Shown piece after piece: positions 44,588-53,151 of a stretch of DNA of 64,000 nt. The stretch lies in assembly GCF_036241575.1 (NCBI RefSeq), contig NZ_CP108455.1, positions 7,113,001-7,177,000 of the forward strand, in the 5' to 3' direction. The notes beneath the pieces were generated by a model. The model was given only the letters and a program-made list of their open reading frames with translations, was not told the origin of the DNA and did not search any database. Positions within the stretch are counted from its first letter, which is position 1. The number at the start of each line of letters is the position of its first letter. The DNA comes from Streptomyces sp. NBC_01267. GTDB taxonomy: Bacteria; Actinomycetota; Actinomycetes; Streptomycetales; Streptomycetaceae. The position numbers and the translations under genes were made by a program.

Positions 44588-46261
44588 GTGCCGAGCTCCA
44601 CTCCGATGAACCGCAGAACGCTCTTCCGCATGGGCGCGGGCATAGGCCTCGGCCTCGCCGCCACCCCGCTGCTCGCCGCTTGCGGCGACGGCGGTACGGC
44701 CGCGAAGGCCGAGGTCAAGAGCGCCGGCCTGTTGCCGGTCACCACGGTGCGCAACATCGGCCTCAAGCCCGACCTGCCGGGGACGGCCGCGGGCGTCCCG
44801 CAGGCCTTCTTCAAGTACCCGGCCACGCCGCTGCGCGCCACCAAGGGCAGCCCCCTCAAGGGCGCCAAGCCGATCTCGGCAGCGATGGAGACGTTCTCCC
44901 CGCCGCCCGCGGCGCGCGGCAAGAACGCGGCCTGGAAGGCGATCGAGAAGCTGCTCGGCGGGCGGGTCGACGTCACGGCGGTGCCGACCGACGACTACTC
45001 CACGAAGTTCACCACGATGGTCGCCAGCGACACGCTGCCCGACCTCTTCATGTACCCGGAGACCGGCGGCGTCGACAACAGGGCCGCGTTCTTCGAGGCC
45101 AAGTGTGCCGACCTGACGCCGTTCCTCTCCGGTGACAAGGTCAGCGACTACCCCAACCTCGCCGCGATCCCGGCGGCGGCCTGGCAGGGCGCCATCTTCG
45201 GCGGGAAGCTGTTCGGCATCCCGATCTCCCGGATGGGAACGGGCGGTGTGGGCTTCTACCGTCACGACCTCTTCGCCGAGGTCGGCATCTCCAGCCTCGA
45301 CCAGATCACCGACCTGGACAAGTTCGTCGAGGTCTGCAAGGAGCTGACCCGCCCCAAGAAGGACCAGTACGCCATCATCGCGGGCGCCAACAACCTCCTC
45401 GCCATGTCCGCGGGTGCGCCGAAGGACTGGCGCATGGACCCGAAGACCGGCAAGTTCGTGACGGACCTGGAGACCGACGAGTACCGCCTGGCCATCGAGA
45501 CGGCCCGCAAGCTCTACAAGGCGGGCTGCTACTACCCGGGCACGATCGGCATGTCGGGGGCGCAGAAGTCCCAGTACACCGACATGTTCAAGAACGGCAA
45601 GGGCGCCTACGTGTACGACGGCATGCCGTCGTACACCACCCCGAGCACCGGCTACGTCGCCGCGATGGCCGCCGTCGACAAGAAGTACGACCCGCGGCCC
45701 ATCACCCCGTTCGGCAGCAAGGCCATCGCCTGGATGGACAACGTCGCCCTGCAGAACACCCACATCAAGAAGGCGTCCGCCGACCGCGTCAAGCAACTGC
45801 TGGCGCTCGCCGACTTCGCCGCCTCGCCGTTCGGCAGCCAGGAGTACACGCTGATCAACTACGGCGTCGAGGGAACCGACTTCACCCGCGACGCCAAGGG
45901 CAACCCGGTGCTCACCAAGCAGGGCAGCCAGGACGTGACGGTCCCCTGGAAGATGTTCGCCTCGGCGGTCCCCGCGGTGTTCAGCGCGGACACCGAGACC
46001 GGCGTCCGGTACGTCCACGAGGCGTACGCCAAGATGATCCCGATCATGGAGCAGGACCCGACCCTCAAGGTCTCCTCGCCCACCTGGGACTCCAAGGGCT
46101 ACGGCAGCCTCTACACCCTCAAGCTGGACGGCCTCAAGGACATCGTGTCCGGCCGCAAGCCCATGTCGTACTACGACCAGCTGACCAAGGAACACCTGGC
46201 GAAGGGCGCCGAACAGGCCCGCCGTGAGTTCGAAGAGGCCGTTCAGAAGGGGAAGAAGTGA
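44588..46261 (+). CDS. Oligosaccharide-binding lipoprotein of the Lpl-type importer
   Basis: 557 residues. The GTG at 44588 is preferred because AAGGAG ends 6 bp upstream; the ATG at 44582 directly abuts that site, and a third candidate is ATG 44606. The signal NRRTLFRMGAGIGLGLAATP then LLAAC combines a twin-arginine motif with a lipobox, so it is a probable Tat lipoprotein. The large two-lobed binding protein (about 530 residues mature) is characteristic of LplA/YtcQ-type receptors. It overlaps the peptidase gene by 4 bp. Confidence 0.92.
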   Translation: MPSSTPMNRRTLFRMGAGIGLGLAATPLLAACGDGGTAAKAEVKSAGLLPVTTVRNIGLKPDLPGTAAGVPQAFFKYPATPLRATKGSPLKGAKPISAAMETFSPPPAARGKNAAWKAIEKLLGGRVDVTAVPTDDYSTKFTTMVASDTLPDLFMYPETGGVDNRAAFFEAKCADLTPFLSGDKVSDYPNLAAIPAAAWQGAIFGGKLFGIPISRMGTGGVGFYRHDLFAEVGISSLDQITDLDKFVEVCKELTRPKKDQYAIIAGANNLLAMSAGAPKDWRMDPKTGKFVTDLETDEYRLAIETARKLYKAGCYYPGTIGMSGAQKSQYTDMFKNGKGAYVYDGMPSYTTPSTGYVAAMAAVDKKYDPRPITPFGSKAIAWMDNVALQNTHIKKASADRVKQLLALADFAASPFGSQEYTLINYGVEGTDFTRDAKGNPVLTKQGSQDVTVPWKMFASAVPAVFSADTETGVRYVHEAYAKMIPIMEQDPTLKVSSPTWDSKGYGSLYTLKLDGLKDIVSGRKPMSYYDQLTKEHLAKGAEQARREFEEAVQKGKK

Positions 46262-47718
46262 CGACCCGACGCTCGGTCCTCCAGTTCGGCGGCGCGGCGG
46301 TCGCCGCAGCCGTCGCCGTACCCGTACTCGGCACGCCCGCCCTGGCCCGCGGTTTCGACCCGGAGCCCGGCTCGGCCGGCGTCGGCGACCCGCTGTTCCC
46401 GACCCTCGGCAACGGCGGCTACGAGGTCTCGCACTACGACCTGACCTTCGACTTCACCCCGGTCACCTACGACTTCACCGGTGTCGTGAAGATCTCGGCG
46501 AGGGCGACCCAGGACCTGTCCGCGTTCAACCTGGACACCGACGGCCACACCATCGACGCGGTCACCGTCGACGGCCACCGGGCCGGGTGGGAGCTGTCGC
46601 CCGGCAGCAGCGGCCAGGAACTGACGGTCACCCCGGCCCGGCCGCTGCACAACCACCGGCCGTTCACCGTGGAGGTCCGCTACCACGGCAACGGCAAGGC
46701 CAAGCGCCTCGGCCTCACCGGCTGGGTCTTCGGCAGCGAGGGCGGCTTCGCGTCGGCGGCCCAGTCCTCCCGCGCCGACACCTTCCTGCCCTGCAACGAC
46801 ACTCCGTCCTCCAAGGCGACCTGGGCCTTCCACATCAGCGCCCCCCAGGGCTATGTGGCCGCGGCCAACGGTGAACTGCTGCACCGGACCCCGCGCGCCG
46901 ACGGCTCGGCCGTCTGGCACTTCGCGCTGCGCGAGCGGATGCCCACCGAACTGCTCGGCATCGCGGTCGTCAAGGGCACCTACCTCTACGGCACCAGCCA
47001 CACCGGGCTCCCGCTGCGCCACATCGTGCCGCAGGGCCAGGAGGACACGTACGCGCCGGTCGTCGCCCGTACCGCCGACCATCTCGCCTGGCTGGAGGCG
47101 AAGTTCGGCCGCTTCCCGTTCTCCACCTACGGCGTCCACATCTACGACGGCTACACGGACGCCCTGGAGAACCAGACCCTCACCCTCATGGGGACCAACT
47201 GGTTCAAGCCCAACGCCACGGGCAACCCGACGTACGAGACCACCATGGTCCACGAAATGACCCACCAGTGGTTCGGCGACTCCGTCACCCCGCACGACTG
47301 GCAGCAGGCCTGGCTCAACGAAGGCCCCGCCACCTACTACGCCGCCGTGTACGGCGAGGAGCGCGGCTGGTCGGTCGTCGCGGACAAGATGAAGGCCACC
47401 TACGCGACCCTGGACGCGGTCCGCGCGGCCGACGGCCCGCCCGGTCTGCCCAAGGCCCTCGGTGGCGCGAACATCTACGACGGCGGAGCTCTCGTCCTGT
47501 ACGCACTCAACCAGCAGGTCGGGCAGCGGAAGTTCGACCGGATCATGCGCGAGTGGGTGAAGCGGTTCAAGGACTCCACGTACACCAGCGAACAGTTCAT
47601 CCGCCACGTGGTCGACGTCACGGGCGACCGCGGCCTGGACCGATTCCTGCGCGACTGGCTGTTCGGCGCCACCAACCCGCCGATGCCGGGCCACCCCGAC
47701 TGGAAGGCCAACGTATGA
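46258..47718 (+). CDS. Secreted M1-family metallopeptidase
   Basis: 486 residues. The Tat signal is TRRSVLQFGGAAVAAAVAVP. The catalytic zinc site is HEMTH (332-336), followed after 18 residues by E355 in NEGPATYY, the gluzincin pattern of M1. The exopeptidase GAMEN motif appears only as a weak ENQTLTLMG. It is shorter than aminopeptidase N because the C-terminal helical domain is missing, as in many actinobacterial secreted members. Its GTG overlaps the binding-protein stop (GTGA), placing a peptidase inside a sugar-uptake operon. Confidence 0.9.
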   Translation: MTTRRSVLQFGGAAVAAAVAVPVLGTPALARGFDPEPGSAGVGDPLFPTLGNGGYEVSHYDLTFDFTPVTYDFTGVVKISARATQDLSAFNLDTDGHTIDAVTVDGHRAGWELSPGSSGQELTVTPARPLHNHRPFTVEVRYHGNGKAKRLGLTGWVFGSEGGFASAAQSSRADTFLPCNDTPSSKATWAFHISAPQGYVAAANGELLHRTPRADGSAVWHFALRERMPTELLGIAVVKGTYLYGTSHTGLPLRHIVPQGQEDTYAPVVARTADHLAWLEAKFGRFPFSTYGVHIYDGYTDALENQTLTLMGTNWFKPNATGNPTYETTMVHEMTHQWFGDSVTPHDWQQAWLNEGPATYYAAVYGEERGWSVVADKMKATYATLDAVRAADGPPGLPKALGGANIYDGGALVLYALNQQVGQRKFDRIMREWVKRFKDSTYTSEQFIRHVVDVTGDRGLDRFLRDWLFGATNPPMPGHPDWKANV

Positions 47719-49898
47719 ACCGCCGTATCACCACCGCGTTCGCGGCCGTCGCCGCGCTGATCGCCACCGCGCCGGTCGCCCAGGCCGCGGGCCCCGCACA
47801 CCAGCACGTCCTGTACGCCGCACCGGACGGCAAGGGATCGGCCTGCACCCACAGCCGCCCCTGCTCCCTGGACGGTGCCAGGGACACGGCGCGCACCGTC
47901 CACGGCGGTGACGTGACCGTCCAGCTGGCCGGCGGTACGTACACCCGCGGCGCGGCCCTGGAACTCACCGCAGCCGACTCCGGCACCACCTGGACCGCGG
48001 CGCCCGGCGCGCACCCGGTCCTCTCCGGCGGCGTCGCGATCACCGGCTGGACCAAGGCGCGGAACGGGACCTGGACCGCCCGCGTCCCCGACGGCGTCAC
48101 CCCGCGCCAGCTCTTCGTCAACGGCGTGCGGGCCACCCCCGCCCGCGGTGAGGCCTGCACGGCAGACGTCTGTGACGCGACCAAGGACGGCATGACCGGG
48201 GCCGAGGCCACCGGGATCGCGCACTGGAAGCGGCCCACCGACGCCGAAGCCGTCATCAAGGTCCGCTGGCGCAACTACCACTGCCGGATCGCCGGGGTCA
48301 GCGGCGACAAGCTGACCTTCGCCCAGCCCTGCTGGACCAACTCCGCGAGCGGCACCGACCGCACCGGACCCGCCTGGGACACCACCACCGTGGACTCCAC
48401 GCGCTACTCGGGTGTGGCCTTCTTCGAGAACGCACCCGAACTCCTCGACCAGCCGGGCGAGTTCGTCCGCGACTCGGCCGCGCACACCGTGACGTACCTG
48501 CCGCGCAAGGGCGAGGACATGCGCCGGGCCACGGCCGTCACGCCCTCCACCGAGCAGCTGGTGACCGTCCACGGCGCGCACGACGTCCGGATCCAGGGGA
48601 TCGGCTTCGCGTACGCCGCCTACCGGCAGCCCGACACCGACGACGGATACGCCGGGATGCAGGCCGGGCTGACCCTGACCGGAGCCACCGGTCCCGTCGA
48701 CCACGCGGGCCGCTACTACACCAAGCCGTCCGCCGCGCTCACCGTCGACGGCGGTCGTCATGTCACCGTCGACCGGGCGTCGTTCACCCACCTCGGCGGG
48801 GCGGGCGTCACCCTCGAAGCCGGTACCAAGGACTCGGGGATCACCCGTTCCGACTTCACCGACCTGTCGTCCGGCGCCGCCTACATCGGCGACACCGAGC
48901 CGGTGCCCGCCCCCGCGCTGGCCGGTGAGCGGAACACCTTCTCGTACAACACGGTCACCCGGGCCGGCGTCGAGTACACCGACGCCGCCGCTGTGTGGGC
49001 GGGTTACGAAGCCGGGCTCACCGTCGACCACAACACCCTCGACCAGCTTCCGTACTCCGGCATCTCGGTGGGCTGGGGCTGGAACCAGCCCGAGTCCCAG
49101 AAGTCGGTGCTGCGCGACAACCGGATCACGGACAACCGCATCACCAACGTCATGCAGGTCAAGGACGCGCAGCACGACGGCGGCGCGATCTACACCCAGG
49201 GCGCCCAGCCCGGCTCGGTGATCTCCGGCAACTACATCAACCGCTCCGCCTACGGCAACACCGAGCGCGACGGCAACGGCATCTACCTCGACGAGCAGTC
49301 CTCGTACCTGACCGTCGAGAACAACGTGCTGACCAGGCTGGGCTACAAGTGGGTCTCCAACTGGGCCGATTACGGCATCCAGAACACCGCCCGAGGGAAC
49401 TGGACCGACACCGACACCCCGCCCATCGCCGGCACCGGTTCGACGATGACCGACAACCACACCCGCCTCGACCGGCTCCCGGCCGCGGCACTGAAGGTGG
49501 CCGCGGCAGCGGGCGCCCACGGGGGTGCGGTCGAACAGCTCAGCCCGGACCTGGCCCGCACCGGCACCGCTTCGCAGTCGTCCACGGACGGGGCGGGCAC
49601 CGCGCAGCTCGCCGTCGACGGGGACACCACGACCGACACCCGTACGCTCTCCGAGCCGGGCGCCTGGTGGCAGGTGGACCTCGGATCCGTCCGGCACGTC
49701 GGCCGGGTCGAGATCTGGAACGACGCGTCCACCACCACGGCCGGTTTCGACGTCCGTACCGACAGGAAGACGGTCCACGTCAGCGGCAAGGCGCTGCACC
49801 CGACGCTGCTGGACCTGGACACCGACACCCGGTACGTAAGGATCCAGCTCACCGGGACCGGACGGGTGGGGCTGGCCGAGGTCGCCGTCCATCCGTGA
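47715..49898 (+). CDS. Secreted right-handed beta-helix protein with C-terminal discoidin (F5/8-type) domain
   Basis: 727 residues from ATG 47715, which overlaps the peptidase stop (ATGA); the longer upstream frame is out of register with that gene. The Sec signal is MNRRITTAFAAVAALIATAP with cleavage near AQA-AG. A large parallel beta-helix domain spans about 40-590 (LYAAPDGKGSACTHSRPCSL at its start), as in glycan-active lyases and glycosidases. From about 610 a discoidin-like carbohydrate-binding domain follows (ARTGTASQSSTDGAG, GAWWQVDLGSV, VGRVEIWN). It probably binds or cleaves an extracellular polysaccharide; activity unassigned. Confidence 0.85.
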   Translation: MNRRITTAFAAVAALIATAPVAQAAGPAHQHVLYAAPDGKGSACTHSRPCSLDGARDTARTVHGGDVTVQLAGGTYTRGAALELTAADSGTTWTAAPGAHPVLSGGVAITGWTKARNGTWTARVPDGVTPRQLFVNGVRATPARGEACTADVCDATKDGMTGAEATGIAHWKRPTDAEAVIKVRWRNYHCRIAGVSGDKLTFAQPCWTNSASGTDRTGPAWDTTTVDSTRYSGVAFFENAPELLDQPGEFVRDSAAHTVTYLPRKGEDMRRATAVTPSTEQLVTVHGAHDVRIQGIGFAYAAYRQPDTDDGYAGMQAGLTLTGATGPVDHAGRYYTKPSAALTVDGGRHVTVDRASFTHLGGAGVTLEAGTKDSGITRSDFTDLSSGAAYIGDTEPVPAPALAGERNTFSYNTVTRAGVEYTDAAAVWAGYEAGLTVDHNTLDQLPYSGISVGWGWNQPESQKSVLRDNRITDNRITNVMQVKDAQHDGGAIYTQGAQPGSVISGNYINRSAYGNTERDGNGIYLDEQSSYLTVENNVLTRLGYKWVSNWADYGIQNTARGNWTDTDTPPIAGTGSTMTDNHTRLDRLPAAALKVAAAAGAHGGAVEQLSPDLARTGTASQSSTDGAGTAQLAVDGDTTTDTRTLSEPGAWWQVDLGSVRHVGRVEIWNDASTTTAGFDVRTDRKTVHVSGKALHPTLLDLDTDTRYVRIQLTGTGRVGLAEVAVHP

Positions 49899-49905
49899 CA
49901 CGAAA

Positions 49906-49953
49906 GTCCCGGGAGAAGTCCCGGGAGAAGTCCTGAAAGAAGTCCTGAAAGAA
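49906..49953 (+). repeat. Four tandem 12-bp units before the Gfo/Idh gene
   Basis: GTCCCGGGAGAA occurs twice (49906-49929), followed by GTCCTGAAAGAA twice (49930-49953), then GGAAG and the ATG at 49963. Each unit contains a purine-rich stretch resembling a ribosome-binding site. Confidence 0.85.
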
Positions 49954-49962
49954 GGAAGTGCC

Positions 49963-51153
49963 ATGTCCGACCTCCGTATCGGCGTCCTGGGCTACGGCCT
50001 GCGCGGCAGCATCGCCCGCACGGCCCACCGCCCAGGAGCGGGCTCGCGTGTCACCGCACTCGCGGACCCCGACCCGGCAGCCCGTACGGAGGCGGCCCTG
50101 GCCTTCCCCGGCGCTCTGATCTCGTCCGGCCACCGCAGGGTCATCGAGGACCCCGACATCGACGCGGTCCTGGTCCTGACCCCCGACCACACCCATGCCG
50201 ACCTCGCCTGCGAGGCGCTGCGCGCGGGCAAACCGGTCTTCGTGGAGAAGCCCCTCGACATCACCGTCGAGCGCTGCGACGAGATCCTCCGCACGGCGTA
50301 CGAGACCGGAACCCGGCTCTACATCGGCCACAACATGCGCCACATGCCGGTCGTCCGCCTCATGCGGGACCTCATCGCACGCGGCACGATCGGCGAGGTC
50401 AAGACCGTCTGGGTCCGGCACTTCGTCGGCTTCGGCGGCGACTGGTACTTCAAGGACTGGCACGCCGAGCGCAAGCACACCACCGGGCTGCTGCTCCAGA
50501 AGGCCGCCCACGACATCGACGTACTGCACTGGCTCGCGGGAGGGTACGCCCGCGACGTCCAGGCCATGGGCGACCTGATGGTCTACGGCGACAACCCGCA
50601 CCGCCGCGAGCCCGGCGAGCCCAAGGCCGCCGACTGGTACACCAAGGACGGCCACTGGCCGCCGCACACCCAGCGCGCCCTGAACCCCGTCATCGACATC
50701 GAGGACGTGTCCCTCCTCAACATGCGGCTGGACAACGGCGTACTGGCCGCCTACCAGCAGTGCCACTTCACCCCCGACTACTGGCGCAACTACACCGTGA
50801 TCGGTGACGCGGGCCGTCTGGAGAACTTCGGCGACGGCCCCGGCAGCCAGGTCAAGGTCTGGAACACCCGCCGCTCCGTCTACCGCGAGGACGCCGACGA
50901 GATCCATCCGGTCCCGGAGGCGCAGGACGAAGCGGGGCACGGCGGGGCCGACCCGCTGCTGATCGACGAGTTCGTACGGTTCGTACGCGAGGGCGGCACC
51001 ACGGACACCTCGCCGGTCGCCGCCCGGATGGCCGTCGCGGCGGGCGTCCAGGCCACGGACTCGCTCCGGGACGGCGGGACCCCGCGCCGGGTCACCCCGC
51101 TGGCGAAGGAGCTGACGGACTACTTCGAGCGCGGCCAGGAACGGTCCTCGTAA
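49963..51153 (+). CDS. Gfo/Idh/MocA-family NAD(P)-dependent oxidoreductase
   Basis: 396 residues. The Rossmann motif is RIGVLGYGLRGSIART and the family motif EKPLDIT follows at about residue 95. The C-terminal substrate domain has the long beta-sheet typical of the family. These enzymes oxidise or epimerise sugars, sugar acids or inositols, or assist NAD-dependent glycosidases. Here it ends the importer operon, so it likely acts on the imported sugar. It is preceded by a 12-bp tandem repeat and GGAAG. It converges with the split transketolase. Confidence 0.92.
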   Translation: MSDLRIGVLGYGLRGSIARTAHRPGAGSRVTALADPDPAARTEAALAFPGALISSGHRRVIEDPDIDAVLVLTPDHTHADLACEALRAGKPVFVEKPLDITVERCDEILRTAYETGTRLYIGHNMRHMPVVRLMRDLIARGTIGEVKTVWVRHFVGFGGDWYFKDWHAERKHTTGLLLQKAAHDIDVLHWLAGGYARDVQAMGDLMVYGDNPHRREPGEPKAADWYTKDGHWPPHTQRALNPVIDIEDVSLLNMRLDNGVLAAYQQCHFTPDYWRNYTVIGDAGRLENFGDGPGSQVKVWNTRRSVYREDADEIHPVPEAQDEAGHGGADPLLIDEFVRFVREGGTTDTSPVAARMAVAAGVQATDSLRDGGTPRRVTPLAKELTDYFERGQERSS

Positions 51154-51196
51154 CCCGGGTCCGCCGCGCCGGACTCCTCAGCCGCCCGGCCGGTCG

Positions 51197-52105
51197 TCAT
51201 CCCGCGGCGTGGGGCAGGAACTCCGTGATCCGCCGCCGCAGCGACGCCGCGTCCAGGCCGTGGGCGGTCAGATGGTCGTCGATCTGCCCGTAACGCCGCA
51301 GCTCACGTCGCCCGACGCCGAGCCCCAGCACCCGGTGGGGGAGGTCGGCCAGGGCGTCGTTCGCGGCGGCGGTCGAGGTACCGGCGAGGTAGGGCTCGAC
51401 GAGTACCACATCGGCCCGGTCCGGGGCGCCCGCCGCCCAGCGCAGCGCCGCGTCGTCGAAGGGCCGCACGGTCGTCGCGTACAGAACGGTGACATCGATC
51501 CCCTCCGTCGCTTCGAGGACGGCGTCCAGCATCGGGCCGACCGCGATCACGACGCCGCCGTGGCCCTCCCGCACGGTGCTGAATCCCTCCCCGGCGACCG
51601 GGCGCGGCCGGTGGTTGGCCTGCAACGACAGCCGTACGTAGACGCGATCGTCACCCGCCACGGCGTGGCGCAGCAGGGTCTCGGCCTCGTCGGGATGGCC
51701 CGGCACATGCACCGTCCAGCCGTCGAGCGTGTCGATGAGCGCCACATCGGCCGGTGACATGTGGGTGAAACCACCGGCCGGCCAGTCGTACGAGCCTCCG
51801 GCGCTCACCAGGACCGCACCGACCCCCTGATGGCCGAGATCCAGCTTGACCTGCTCGAAGGGCCGCTCGACCAGGAAGCTGGCGAAGGTGTGCACGACGG
51901 GACGCATCCCGGTGAGCGCCATCCCCGCGCCCGCACCGATCAGCAGCTGCTCCCGGATCCCGACATTGACCACCCGGTCCGGGTGCTTCTGCGCCGCCCC
52001 CGCGAATCCGTCGCTGGTGATCTCGGCCAGTACGACGGCGACCCGGGGGTCCTCGTCCAGCAGCTGCGCCGTGGTGGAGACGAACCGCTCACGCATGGTG
52101 TCCAT
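51197..52105 (-). CDS. Split transketolase, C-terminal subunit
   Basis: 302 residues covering the pyrimidine-binding and C-terminal domains of transketolase (VNVGIREQLLIGAGAGMAL includes the conserved Glu that activates ThDP; VYVRLS and VVLVEPY lie in later domains). It works as a heterodimer with the N-terminal subunit encoded 47 bp upstream. Split transketolases in sugar-acid loci often act on keto-sugar acids or apiose-type sugars; the substrate is open here. Confidence 0.92.
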   Translation of the reverse strand: MDTMRERFVSTTAQLLDEDPRVAVVLAEITSDGFAGAAQKHPDRVVNVGIREQLLIGAGAGMALTGMRPVVHTFASFLVERPFEQVKLDLGHQGVGAVLVSAGGSYDWPAGGFTHMSPADVALIDTLDGWTVHVPGHPDEAETLLRHAVAGDDRVYVRLSLQANHRPRPVAGEGFSTVREGHGGVVIAVGPMLDAVLEATEGIDVTVLYATTVRPFDDAALRWAAGAPDRADVVLVEPYLAGTSTAAANDALADLPHRVLGLGVGRRELRRYGQIDDHLTAHGLDAASLRRRITEFLPHAAG

Positions 52106-52152
52106 GACTGACTACCTCTTTCGCTTCTCGGATGCCGGGCTTCTCGGCTTGC

Positions 52153-52839
52153 TCAGGGGTTCTTCGGCTCGACCCGGGCGACCACGGCGTGCGGCCTGCC
52201 CGGATGCGGGGCGGTGAAGGCCGCGTACAGCTCCTCGTGGTCCCGCCCGTCGACCGAGCGGACCGACCACTCGGCCGCCTCGAAGCGCGCCGCGATCCCG
52301 CCCGGCCTGCCGTAGCGCGCGGAGGCGTTGTCGATCACCACGGTGTGCAGCTGTTCGAGACCCGCCGGCCCGGCGTAGGCGATGGCCTCGTGCACGGACC
52401 CCTCGTCCAGCTCGGCGTCGCCGATCAGCACCCAGACCCGCGGCCGGGTCAGCCGCTGCGCGCGCAGCCCGAGCACGGTTCCGACCCCCAGCGGCAGGCC
52501 GTGCCCCAGCGACCCGCTGCCGATCTCGGCGCCGGGCACGAGCAGCCGGTCCGGATGGTGGCCGAGAGGCGAATCGTACGAGCCGAAGCCCGCCAGCAGG
52601 TCCTCGGGGAAGAAGCCCTTCGCGGCGAGGACCGCGTAGTACGCCATCGGGCCGTGCCCCTTCGACAGCAGGAACCGGTCCCGGTCGGCGGCGTCGGACG
52701 TCTGCGGTGTCACCCGCAGCACCCGGTCGTAGAGCACCCGGAGTACGTCCAGTGTCGAGGTCGCCGCGGGGCCGTGCTTCTCGTCACCCGTCATCAGGGT
52801 CATCAGCCGGTCGAGGTCCGGCGCCATGTCTGTGGTCAT
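52153..52839 (-). CDS. Split transketolase, N-terminal (ThDP-binding) subunit
   Basis: 228 residues. Segments seen are SKGHGPMAYYAVLAAKG, GSLGHGLPLGVG and the ThDP motif GDAELDEGSVHEA ending in VVIDN. It is shorter than typical N-terminal subunits (about 270), mainly at the N-terminus. It is first gene of the two-gene operon. A palindromic element lies about 25 bp upstream of the ATG. Confidence 0.9.
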   Translation of the reverse strand: MTTDMAPDLDRLMTLMTGDEKHGPAATSTLDVLRVLYDRVLRVTPQTSDAADRDRFLLSKGHGPMAYYAVLAAKGFFPEDLLAGFGSYDSPLGHHPDRLLVPGAEIGSGSLGHGLPLGVGTVLGLRAQRLTRPRVWVLIGDAELDEGSVHEAIAYAGPAGLEQLHTVVIDNASARYGRPGGIAARFEAAEWSVRSVDGRDHEELYAAFTAPHPGRPHAVVARVEPKNP

Positions 52840-52862
52840 GCGGTCGACGATCCGACATCAAG

Positions 52863-52880
52863 TGCGCTTGAGGTCAAGCG
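52863..52880. promoter_or_regulatory. Operator-like palindrome upstream of the split transketolase
   Basis: CGCTTGA-GG-TCAAGCG is a perfect 7-bp inverted repeat (52865-52880). With its flank it reads TGCGCTTGAGGTCAAGC, which matches TGCGCTTGAGTGCAAGC at 19741-19757 in the mannoside operator region in 15 of 17 positions. Regulator unknown. Confidence 0.55.
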
Positions 52881-52966
52881 GGGGAAAGGATTCGTGACCA
52901 CCTGCCCGAGTGCGGTATTGTTTCGATGCGCGTTCAGCCAGGGAAGCTTCCTGGTCAGGCGGGCAA

Positions 52967-53040
<74 letters not shown>

Positions 53041-53056
53041 CTCGGAAGAGTCGTAG

Positions 53057-53098
53057 GTGAAGGGGCCGTTTCGGAGGATTCCGAAGCGGCCCCTTCAC
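53057..53098 (+). terminator. Terminator hairpin after tRNA-Pro
   Basis: GTGAAGGGGCCG-T-TTCGGA pairs with TCCGAA-G-CGGCCCCTTCAC around a GGAT loop: 18 pairs with one T/G mismatch. It begins 16 bp after the tRNA and is also well placed to stop the convergent reductase operon. Confidence 0.85.
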
Positions 53099-53151
53099 TG
53101 TGTGTGCTGCCGGTTGCGGGCCGAGGGGCTCCCCGCGGCAGCTCGGAGGGG

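Noticed and set aside
43556..46195. 879-codon open frame on the minus strand
   Set aside because: It covers the importer permease and binding-protein genes in antisense, with low-complexity Gly/Val/Arg/Glu content and no domain.
49906..49953. CRISPR-like repeat
   Set aside because: The 12-bp units are directly tandem without spacers, too short, and there are no cas genes.
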